Shown one piece after another: positions 6,469 to 12,973 of a DNA stretch of 21,202 bases. The translations under genes were made by a program, and so were the position numbers. The notes beneath the pieces were generated by a model that saw only the letters and a list, made by a program, of their open reading frames with translations, searched no databases and was not told the DNA's origin. This stretch comes from Actinomycetota bacterium. Its GTDB lineage: Bacteria; Actinomycetota; Humimicrobiia; Humimicrobiales; Humimicrobiaceae. Location of the stretch: assembly GCA_028695395.1 (NCBI GenBank), contig JAQVJB010000025.1, positions 1 through 21,202 on the forward strand, in the 5' to 3' direction. The stretch's first letter is position 1. Each line of letters opens with the position of its first letter.

Positions 6469-6684
6469 TTATATCTTTTCTTTTCCAGCCTCTGAAATAA
6501 TATATTTATCATTAACCTTATCAATCAGACCTGCTTCATTTAACTCTCTAAGACTTACTCTTACTTTATATAGCGGTCTTTTCAGTTTTTCAGCTATATC
6601 CTCGACTGAATAAGGTTCTGACACTAATTCCAAAAGCTCTTTAGCGGTTGCGGAAATTGTTCCATCAGCATTTACACAAGCCAT
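6469..6684 (-). CDS. Small winged helix-turn-helix protein
   Basis: A 71-aa protein consisting of a single winged-helix fold. Helix 1 is TAKELLELVSE, the HTH is YSVEDIAEKLKRPLYKVRVSLRELNEAGLI (helices at about residues 26-52), and the wing is DKVNDKYIISEAGKEKI. This resembles MarR/ArsR-like DNA-binding modules with no effector domain; DNA binding is inferred from the fold. The N-terminus MACVNADG contains the only cysteine (Cys3). The - strand ATG at 6684 is preceded by GGCAGGT, a moderate ribosome binding site. It lies 17 bases downstream of the peroxiredoxin stop, so the two are probably cotranscribed. Its role, perhaps regulating its own operon, is speculative. Confidence 0.75.
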   Translation of the reverse strand: MACVNADGTISATAKELLELVSEPYSVEDIAEKLKRPLYKVRVSLRELNEAGLIDKVNDKYIISEAGKEKI

Positions 6685-6701
6685 TTCTTTACCTGCCTTT
6701 A

Positions 6702-7358
6702 TTAAAGATCTTTTTTACAGAAATACCAGTCTTTACATTCAAAAGATGAATCTTTAGTTCTTTCTTCAGCCATTTCCTGAGTTTTGGGCGGAGGCACTAT
6801 AACTTTTTCACCTGGTCTCCAGTTTGCAGGTGTTGCAACGCCATTTTTGTCAGAGGTTTGCAGTGCTTGTACTACTCTTAAAAATTCATCCATATTCCTG
6901 CCCGTTGATGATGGATAATAAACCATAGCCCTGAGTATCTGCTTGTCGTCTATTACAAATACAGCTCTTGAGGTTTCTGTTGCGCTGTCTCCAGGCATAA
7001 TCATCCCGTATTTTTTGGCTACATCCATACTTAGATCTGCAATAACCGGAAATTCTACTTTAACTCCAAATTTTTCTTCAATGTTTCTAACCCATGCTAT
7101 ATGAGAAAAAACACTATCGATGCTTAAACCCATAAGCTCACAATTAATTTCCCGCAGTTTCGCATGGATTTGTGCAAAACCTACAAATTCAGTAGTGCAA
7201 ACCGGAGTAAAATCCGCAGGGTGCGAGAACAGTATGAGCCAGCTCCCCTTAAAATCCTCAAGTTTTATTGTTCCGTGGGTTGTTACTGCTTCAAACTGCG
7301 GCGCTGGCGATCCAAGCCTTGGCAGCGTATTTACAACCTCATTGTTCATTTCATCCAT
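6702..7358 (-). CDS. Peroxiredoxin, Prx6/1-Cys group with C-terminal cysteine pair
   Basis: A thiol peroxidase reducing hydrogen peroxide and organic peroxides. From the chosen start it is 218 aa. The peroxidatic Cys54 lies in HPADFTPVCTTEF, with FKGSWLILFS before it and the family motif LSIDSVFSHIAW after. Arg in the RAVFVID segment and the C-terminal dimerisation region (TPANWRPGEKVIVPP) fit the long Prx6 group common in archaea and thermophilic bacteria. The tail carries Cys208 and Cys214 (ECKDWYFCKK), a pair used in the archaeal type for resolution. The reading frame is open 18 codons further upstream, but AAGGAGGG lies at 7370-7363 directly before the ATG at 7358, and the longer version would overlap this site; 7358 is therefore the start. 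It is the middle gene of a - strand operon, 50 bases after a small membrane protein gene and 17 before the winged-helix gene. Confidence 0.93.
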   Translation of the reverse strand: MDEMNNEVVNTLPRLGSPAPQFEAVTTHGTIKLEDFKGSWLILFSHPADFTPVCTTEFVGFAQIHAKLREINCELMGLSIDSVFSHIAWVRNIEEKFGVKVEFPVIADLSMDVAKKYGMIMPGDSATETSRAVFVIDDKQILRAMVYYPSSTGRNMDEFLRVVQALQTSDKNGVATPANWRPGEKVIVPPPKTQEMAEERTKDSSFECKDWYFCKKDL

Positions 7359-7408
7359 TTTTCCCTCCTTGTTTTTATTTATAAATCTAACATTATTAAA
7401 AGTCTTCA

Positions 7409-7615
7409 TCAATATCTTTTCTTACGCCCTTTAGCATAAATTACTATGCTTCCTATTACTCCTGTAAAAAAAGCCATAGGCGCAAGAAAAACAGCAATAA
7501 AGAAAAATATAAGATCTTCTTTCCCTAAAAAAGCCTCTGTCATTTCATACATTATAATAGATATGACAAAGACTATTAAAGAAACTAGTGATATTATAAT
7601 AAACTTCTTTAACAT
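7409..7615 (-). CDS. Small two-helix membrane protein
   Basis: A 68-aa hydrophobic protein with two transmembrane segments, about residues 4-22 (FIIISLVSLIVFVISIIMY) and 36-60 (LIFFFIAVFLAPMAFFTGVI), a short loop with acidic residues between, and a basic tail GRKKRY, placing both ends in the cytoplasm. No family is recognised. The topology and Lys-flanked ends argue it is real rather than a chance reading frame. The ATG at 7615 has no clear ribosome binding site; TATAAT at 7631-7626 lies only about ten bases upstream, so the transcript may be leaderless. It leads the - strand block, 50 bases before the peroxiredoxin start. Confidence 0.6.
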   Translation of the reverse strand: MLKKFIIISLVSLIVFVISIIMYEMTEAFLGKEDLIFFFIAVFLAPMAFFTGVIGSIVIYAKGRKKRY

Positions 7616-7625
7616 TTTATTTACT

Positions 7626-7653
7626 ATTATAATATAACATATTTGTACTTTAA
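7626..7653 (-). promoter_or_regulatory. Candidate promoter for the - strand peroxiredoxin operon
   Basis: On the - strand TATAAT (7631-7626) is a perfect -10; TTAAAG (7653-7648) at 16 bases is a poor -35. The start would fall near 7619, four bases from the first ATG at 7615. Confidence 0.4.
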
Positions 7654-7670
7654 GAAAAACAAATTATTCT

Positions 7671-7708
7671 TTATGATTATAGAAAATGAAAAATTTTTAT
7701 AATCATAA
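7671..7708. repeat. AT-rich inverted repeat in the divergent intergenic region
   Basis: TTATGATTATA (7671-7681) and its exact complement TATAATCATAA (7698-7708) are separated by 16 bases that extend the pairing by four more pairs with one mismatch. It lies between the divergently oriented small membrane protein gene and polA, so it may be an operator or a weak hairpin. The rest of the 7616-7822 gap holds scattered -10-like hexamers but no convincing polA promoter. Confidence 0.55.
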
Positions 7709-7822
7709 TTCAAGCTGCTTTTAGCTTTGGATTCAAACTCAGCTATTTACTGGATTACAATTATATTGCAATGAATCAACAATGAGATAATAATAATATC
7801 TGTTTTGGAAACAAGAGGAAAA

Positions 7823-10720
7823 ATGAAAAATAAACTTATTTTAATAGACAGTAATAATATTGCTTACAGAGCATTTTATGCTCTGCCTATCAGCATTTCT
7901 ACCTCTTCCGGTGCCGTCACTAATGCAATATATGGTTTTACATCAATGGTCTTGAAAATTGCCGCTGATTTTGAGCCTGATAATATTATTGCTGCTTTTG
8001 ACAGTAAAGCACCTACATTCAGGCATGAATTTTTTGAAGGGTATAAAGCCCAAAGAAAAAAAATGCCGGATGAACTTATAAGCCAGATGCCTTTGATAAA
8101 AGAAGTCCTTAAGGCGATGAATATTCCATCTATTGAGGTGGAAGGGTTTGAAGCTGACGATATCATAGCAACCATAACAGGCAAATGCAGGGAATTTTAT
8201 GAAGACATTATGATTATTTCTTCTGATAAAGATATGCTCCAGCTGGTGGGGGGGAATATCAAGGTAATTTCTTTAAAAAAGGGAATGTCAGATATCGTAA
8301 TTTTTGATAAACAATCAGTATATGAAAAATTTAATGTCATGCCTGAGGAAATACAGGATTATCTTGCGCTTACCGGTGATAGTTCGGATAATATACCGGG
8401 TATACCAGGAATAGGCCCCAAAACAGCTTCACATCTTATAAGTCAATTTAAAAGTGTTGAGAATATTTATAAGAATATTGAAAAAATAAATAGCGATAAG
8501 CTTGCCAAGCTTGTTTTAAAGAATGAATCTACTGCAAAATTTTCAAAAAAACTGACTGAGCTGATAGATAATGTTGAAATGGATATAGATGTTATGCTTA
8601 AGCAGGAAATTAGAAATGCAGATATTTCTGAAATACAAAAGTCTTTTGAAATGCTTGAATTTAAAACTTTGTCAGAAAGAATTAAAAAAATTACTTTTTT
8701 TAGAGATAACTCTAAAGAATATGGGAAATTTTCTTTAGACTCTGTGCAAGATGACGCCGGGCTTGTCAAAAACACCTATGGCAAAAATGATTATCAGCAA
8801 TCAATAAATTGTAATATCTTAAAAGATGTTAAAGATATCAATAAATTTATTAAAAGTATCGAAAATAGCAAACTATATTTTTCAATATTTTCTCCTTATA
8901 GTGATAAAGCCAGTAAGAGTAAGACAGGTGAAAAAGTCCTTGCAATGTTTAATGGGAAAAATGACATACTGATGACCAGCTCTTCCAAGTTGAAAGATGG
9001 TGCCTGCATTAATGCCCTAAAAAGAATTTTGGAAGATGACAATATAATGAAAATCGGATTTGATATCAAAAATGCTTACAAGTGGCTAAAAGACAAAGGT
9101 ATCGGGATAAATGGATCTATAAATGATTTGAAAATATTTTTTCTGCTGCTTAATTCAAATAAAACAGATGTTGATGTTAAAGACATATTTGAAAGATACA
9201 CAGATATAAATTCAGACGATATCATAAATGCTTTGAATAAATTTTCTTTTAAAGATATCAGCTGCGCAAAATTAGAAAAATCAAAAATGAACCATGAAAA
9301 CATCGAGAAAAATCAGCAGATGTCTTTTACTGGTTCTCTTTGCAGTGAGGATGTTTCAAATATGGCTTTAGAGTCATTTAGCAATGAAAATGATTTTTTT
9401 GATTTTTTATTTAGTGATGAAGATTTTAACCTGCAGCTGGGGTTTTTATTTTTTTATAGCAAAGCCGAGGATTTCCTCATCAAGGAACTGGAAAAACAGG
9501 GAATCATCGAGTTATACAGGACTATAGAAGAACCTCTTATAAAAGTCCTGGCTGAAATGGAATACATAGGTGTTGCTATTGACAAAGAATATCTTAAGAT
9601 TCTGATTATTGAATATAGCAGAGAGATCGAATCAATAAAAAAAGAGATATATGGAATAAGCGGTGAAGAATTCAATATAAATTCTCCTCAACAATTGTCA
9701 AGGATTTTATATCAGAAGCTTAATCTGAAACCCAGAAGAAAGACAAAGACAGGAATGTCAACAGATGCTTCGACATTGCTTTCACTTATTGAATTTAATC
9801 CTATTGTTGAGAAGATACTTGATTATAGAGAAAAGGTAAAATTAAAAAATACCTATATTGATGTTTTACCAAATATAGCAGATAAAAAAGATGGAAGGGT
9901 GCATACTACATATAATCAGCTCGGCACTACAACCGGGAGGATAAGCTCAAGCGAACCTAATCTTCAAAATATTCCGGTAAGAACAGAAATAGGCAAACTC
10001 ATAAGAAAAGCATTTGTTCCCGGAAAAGGATATGACCTGCTTCTTTCTGCTGATTATTCCCAAATCGAACTAAGAGTGCTTGCTCATTTATCGCATGATA
10101 AAAAATTAATCGAAGTTTTTTTAAGGGATGAAGACATACATGCTTACACGGCATCTGAAATATTTAATATTCCGCTAAAGGATGTAACTGAGGAAATGAG
10201 AAGAAGGGCAAAAGCTATTAATTTCGGCATAATTTACGGCATGACAGAATATGGCTTAAAATCAAGATTGTCGATTAGCGAGGAAGAAGCAAAAAATTAT
10301 ATAGAATTATATTTCTCAAGATATCCTGAAATAAAAGGTTTTATAAACAGTCTTATTAAGGAAGCTTATGAAAAAGGCTATGCAAGAACACTTTTCGGAC
10401 GCAGAAGAAATATTCCGGAACTTTTTAACTCAAATCCAAGGATAAGAAATCTGGGAGAAAGACTTGCAATAAATACTCCCATACAGGGAACTGCAGCAGA
10501 TATAATGAAACTTGCCACAGTCAGGCTTTTCAATAATTTAAAAGATTCAGGAAATGATGCTCATATTCTCATGCAGGTACATGATGAGCTTGTTCTGGAG
10601 CTGAAAGAAAAAGATTTGGACATTATAAAAAAATCTGTAAGAATATCAATGGAAGAATGCATAAAGCTTGAAGTGCCCTTAAAAACAGATATTAAATATG
10701 CTGAAAACTGGTATATCTGA
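7823..10720 (+). CDS. polA: DNA polymerase I with 5'-nuclease and degenerate 3'-5' exonuclease domain
   Basis: A 965-aa family A polymerase used in Okazaki fragment processing and repair synthesis. The 5'-nuclease domain (about 1-290) shows LIDSNNIAYRAFYALP, GYKAQRKKMPDE, EGFEADDIIATI, SSDKDMLQLV and GDSSDNIPGIPGIGPKTA. The middle domain (about 310-575) has lost the exonuclease carboxylates: no DxE is found at motif I, and GFDIKNAYKWL replaces the motif II Asp, so proofreading is predicted absent. The polymerase domain (about 580-965) is intact: TTTGRISSSEPNLQNIP, motif A SADYSQIELR (Asp744), motif B RRAKAINFGIIYG (Lys797, Phe801), motif C MQVHDELVLEL (His920, Asp921). The start is ATG 7823, with AGAGGA a few bases before; a TTG six codons upstream would overlap that site. 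The gene begins the actinobacterial-type series polA-rpsA-coaE-uvrB. Confidence 0.97.
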   Translation: MKNKLILIDSNNIAYRAFYALPISISTSSGAVTNAIYGFTSMVLKIAADFEPDNIIAAFDSKAPTFRHEFFEGYKAQRKKMPDELISQMPLIKEVLKAMNIPSIEVEGFEADDIIATITGKCREFYEDIMIISSDKDMLQLVGGNIKVISLKKGMSDIVIFDKQSVYEKFNVMPEEIQDYLALTGDSSDNIPGIPGIGPKTASHLISQFKSVENIYKNIEKINSDKLAKLVLKNESTAKFSKKLTELIDNVEMDIDVMLKQEIRNADISEIQKSFEMLEFKTLSERIKKITFFRDNSKEYGKFSLDSVQDDAGLVKNTYGKNDYQQSINCNILKDVKDINKFIKSIENSKLYFSIFSPYSDKASKSKTGEKVLAMFNGKNDILMTSSSKLKDGACINALKRILEDDNIMKIGFDIKNAYKWLKDKGIGINGSINDLKIFFLLLNSNKTDVDVKDIFERYTDINSDDIINALNKFSFKDISCAKLEKSKMNHENIEKNQQMSFTGSLCSEDVSNMALESFSNENDFFDFLFSDEDFNLQLGFLFFYSKAEDFLIKELEKQGIIELYRTIEEPLIKVLAEMEYIGVAIDKEYLKILIIEYSREIESIKKEIYGISGEEFNINSPQQLSRILYQKLNLKPRRKTKTGMSTDASTLLSLIEFNPIVEKILDYREKVKLKNTYIDVLPNIADKKDGRVHTTYNQLGTTTGRISSSEPNLQNIPVRTEIGKLIRKAFVPGKGYDLLLSADYSQIELRVLAHLSHDKKLIEVFLRDEDIHAYTASEIFNIPLKDVTEEMRRRAKAINFGIIYGMTEYGLKSRLSISEEEAKNYIELYFSRYPEIKGFINSLIKEAYEKGYARTLFGRRRNIPELFNSNPRIRNLGERLAINTPIQGTAADIMKLATVRLFNNLKDSGNDAHILMQVHDELVLELKEKDLDIIKKSVRISMEECIKLEVPLKTDIKYAENWYI

Positions 10721-10767
10721 AACTTTATATCCAAATAATAAATAAATCCTAAAAAAAATATTATATA

Positions 10768-10796
10768 TTGATTTAAATTTTTTAGCATGCTATATT
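10768..10796 (+). promoter_or_regulatory. rpsA promoter with extended -10
   Basis: TTGATT (10768-10773), a 17-base spacer and TATATT (10791-10796), with TGC directly before the -10 (10788-10790), form an extended -10 promoter. The start is expected near 10803, leaving a leader of about 33 nt before the rpsA ATG. Confidence 0.65.
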
Positions 10797-10836
10797 TTTT
10801 GGCACAAATTTAAAATTGGAGGGATTTTTGGCACAA
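10796..10836 (+). repeat. 12-base direct repeat in the rpsA leader
   Basis: TTTTTGGCACAA occurs at 10796-10807 and again at 10825-10836, 29 bases apart. The first copy overlaps the predicted transcription start; the second ends on the first base of the rpsA ATG. The ribosome binding site GGAGGG (10818-10823) lies between them. Confidence 0.7.
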
Positions 10837-12167
10837 TGACAAAAAATATTATTTACAATCAATTAACAGATGAAAATTGCATGATTCAAAACGAAAAAGG
10901 GGAAATGGTTCCTAATTATGATATTACCCTTATTAATTTTGATGAAGGCGACATCCTTAAAGGAAAAGTTGTTAAAATAGATAAGGATGAAGTTCTAGTC
11001 GATGTTGGCTTTAAGTCAGAAGGAGTAATTCCTGCATCGGAACTATCTATAAGGAACAGTGTTAAACCAGATGAATTTTTAAAACTGGATGACATTGTGG
11101 AAATCATGGTACTTCAGAAAGAAGACCAGGACGGAAGGCTCATTCTTTCAAAGAAAAGAGCTGAAGTTGAAAAAAGCTTTGACAGGATTGAAAAAATCTA
11201 TCAGAACGATGAAATTGTGGAGGGCCAGGTTATAGAGTTTGTCAAAGGCGGTTTGATCCTGGATATAGGCCTTCGCGGTTTTTTACCTGCTTCTCTTATT
11301 GATATCAAAAAAACAAAGGATCTTTCTTCATATATAGGGGAAAAGTATACTTGTAAGATAATTGAAGTTGACAGGAATAGAAACAATGTGGTCCTTTCAA
11401 GAAAAGCTATTATTGAAGACGAAAGAAAAGAACAAAGGAAAGAAATCCTTGAAAACATTGAGATAGGCCAGGTGCGTGACGGGTTCATTACAAGCATAGC
11501 TGATTTCGGTGCGTTTGTTGATGTCGATGGCATTGACGGGCTTATTCATATTTCCGAACTTTCATGGAACCACGTGAAACATCCTTCAGAAGTTGTTAAA
11601 GTAGGTCAGGAAGTCAATGTTGAAATATTGGATATAGACTTTGAAAAACAAAGACTTTCACTCGGACTCAAGCAGACACAGAAAGATCCTTGGGTTGATA
11701 AGATAAAGTCTTATAAGATTGGCGATATTGTACAGGGAAAAGTTACAAGAATTGTTAAATTCGGTCTTTTTGTTCAGATTCAGGAAGACATGGAAGGGCT
11801 TGTTCATATATCTGAATTAAGCTCAGAACCGATAAAAAGACCAAGCGATGTAGCTAAAATCGGTGATGAAATAATTGTCAAGATAATTGATATTGATTTT
11901 GAAAAAAGAAGAATGGCCTTCTCTATCAGGCAGGTTACAAATCCGGATACTCCATCTGAAGAAAGTAATGAAACTGAACAGGAAAAAGATATAAAAGAGA
12001 ATGAAGCAGAGGATAACCAGGAAGAAGCAAAAGAGTTAAAAGAAGAAACAGCTCCTGAGGCTGAAGATGTAAAAGAAGAAAATAAGGATAAAAATCCTGA
12101 GCAGGAGAGAGAGAAAGCAATAAAAGAGATTTTAAAGCAGATGAAAGATGAAGCTAATCTGGATTAA
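10836..12167 (+). CDS. rpsA: Ribosomal protein S1, four S1 domains
   Basis: S1 binds mRNA on the 30S subunit and helps translation initiation. The 443-aa protein has four S1 RNA-binding domains at about 37-106, 126-190, 209-279 and 295-365; the last two carry the typical FGAFVDV...GLIHISELS and FGLFVQI...GLVHISELS signatures and are the most canonical. Residues 370-443 are a low-complexity Glu/Lys-rich tail. Four domains rather than six is usual for Gram-positive and actinobacterial S1. GGAGGG at 10818-10823 lies 12 bases before the ATG, longer than usual. It lies better for TTG at 10828, which opens a three-codon frame TTG-GCA-CAA-TGA whose stop overlaps the rpsA ATG. The gene has its own promoter and terminator, so it is likely monocistronic. 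Confidence 0.95.
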   Translation: MTKNIIYNQLTDENCMIQNEKGEMVPNYDITLINFDEGDILKGKVVKIDKDEVLVDVGFKSEGVIPASELSIRNSVKPDEFLKLDDIVEIMVLQKEDQDGRLILSKKRAEVEKSFDRIEKIYQNDEIVEGQVIEFVKGGLILDIGLRGFLPASLIDIKKTKDLSSYIGEKYTCKIIEVDRNRNNVVLSRKAIIEDERKEQRKEILENIEIGQVRDGFITSIADFGAFVDVDGIDGLIHISELSWNHVKHPSEVVKVGQEVNVEILDIDFEKQRLSLGLKQTQKDPWVDKIKSYKIGDIVQGKVTRIVKFGLFVQIQEDMEGLVHISELSSEPIKRPSDVAKIGDEIIVKIIDIDFEKRRMAFSIRQVTNPDTPSEESNETEQEKDIKENEAEDNQEEAKELKEETAPEAEDVKEENKDKNPEQEREKAIKEILKQMKDEANLD

Positions 12168-12214
12168 AGACTGTATCTGAAAATCTTATAAATATAAAAT
12201 TTAAATAGTATAAT

Positions 12215-12262
12215 AATAATTATCCCTTAATTTTTTTGAAGTTAGGGGATAATTATTTTTTT
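12215..12262 (+). terminator. Intrinsic terminator of rpsA
   Basis: A 16-bp stem (12215-12230 with 12242-12257, one G-U pair; core TTATCCCTTAA/TTAGGGGATAA) with an 11-nt loop is followed by T residues to 12262. It lies 48 bases after the rpsA stop. Confidence 0.8.
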
Positions 12263-12276
12263 GGTAGATATATCAA

Positions 12277-12305
12277 TTGGGTATTAAAAAAATTATAGTT
12301 ATATA
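12277..12305 (+). promoter_or_regulatory. Promoter for coaE and the uvr genes
   Basis: TTGGGT (12277-12282), a 17-base spacer and a perfect TATAAT (12300-12305) lie after the rpsA terminator. The start would be near 12312, about 60 bases before coaE. No LexA-type palindrome (GAAC-N4-GTTC form) is visible around it. Confidence 0.65.
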
Positions 12306-12372
12306 ATTGAATTAAGAAAAAATGTTAATTTAGATATTAAAAAGAACCGAGAAGCAGGATAAGAAATAAAGA

Positions 12373-12963
12373 ATGAAAATAATAGGGATAACGGGGAAAA
12401 CAGGTTCAGGGAAATCAACTGCTGCAGCGTATCTGAATTTGAGGCTGCAGGATTCAACAATGCTGGATGTGGATAATTTTGCAAAAGATATATATAAGGA
12501 AAATAAAGACGTAATAGAGCAGCTAAAAATCTGTTTCGGAGAAGATATGATTAATTCCTGCAATAATGTAAATTTCAAAAAACTGGGCAGATTAGTCTTT
12601 TCTGATTGTGATGAAATGAAAAAACTTGACAGTATAATGTTCCCTATAATCAAAGAGAAGCTAAAGCAATATATAGCAAAAATGAATTGTGGTTCAAAGT
12701 ACCTTATAATTGATGCAGCTATACTTTTTAATAGTGGTATATATAAATATTGTAATAAAATCATACTTGTTAAATCTGATTTAAGCAAAAGGCGAAGTCG
12801 TCTTATAGGTAAAAACAGAAATCTTACAGAAATAGATTTAGAAAATCGGTTAAGAAAGCAAAAAATAAAAGTTATTAAGAATAATGTCGACTTCATAATT
12901 GAAAATAATTCGACGATTGATGATCTTAAAGAAAAGCTAGAAAGGATAATAAAGATTATCTGA
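12373..12963 (+). CDS. coaE: Dephospho-CoA kinase
   Basis: CoaE phosphorylates the 3'-hydroxyl of dephospho-CoA with ATP, the last step of coenzyme A synthesis. The 196-aa length is normal. The P-loop is GKTGSGKST (8-16); MLDVDNFAKDIY supplies the conserved Asp residues of the substrate site; IIDAAILFNSG is the central strand-loop corresponding to the family's DxPLLFE region, here with DAAILF; ENRLRKQKI is the lid motif containing the conserved Arg and Gln. There is only a weak ribosome binding site before the ATG at 12373. coaE next to rpsA and uvrB is the standard actinobacterial arrangement. uvrB starts ten bases after its stop, so the two are cotranscribed. Confidence 0.92.
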   Translation: MKIIGITGKTGSGKSTAAAYLNLRLQDSTMLDVDNFAKDIYKENKDVIEQLKICFGEDMINSCNNVNFKKLGRLVFSDCDEMKKLDSIMFPIIKEKLKQYIAKMNCGSKYLIIDAAILFNSGIYKYCNKIILVKSDLSKRRSRLIGKNRNLTEIDLENRLRKQKIKVIKNNVDFIIENNSTIDDLKEKLERIIKII

Positions 12964-12973
12964 TTTTTTAATA

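Noticed and set aside
6702..7412. Longer peroxiredoxin start at 7412
   Set aside because: The extra 18 codons include the ribosome binding site of the internal ATG at 7358 and are not like the family N-terminus.
7120..7439. Overlapping + strand frames opposite the peroxiredoxin gene (91 and 104 codons)
   Set aside because: Both lie antisense to a well-supported peroxiredoxin with intact motifs and have no domain-like sequence or ribosome binding site.
7446..7637. 63-codon + strand frame opposite the small membrane protein gene
   Set aside because: The - strand frame gives a sensible two-helix membrane protein with flanking basic residues, while the + frame has no structure of note.
12330..12896. 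188-codon - strand frame opposite coaE
   Set aside because: Long but antisense to coaE, which has a clear P-loop and lid motif. Its hydrophobic character reflects AT-rich codons read backwards.
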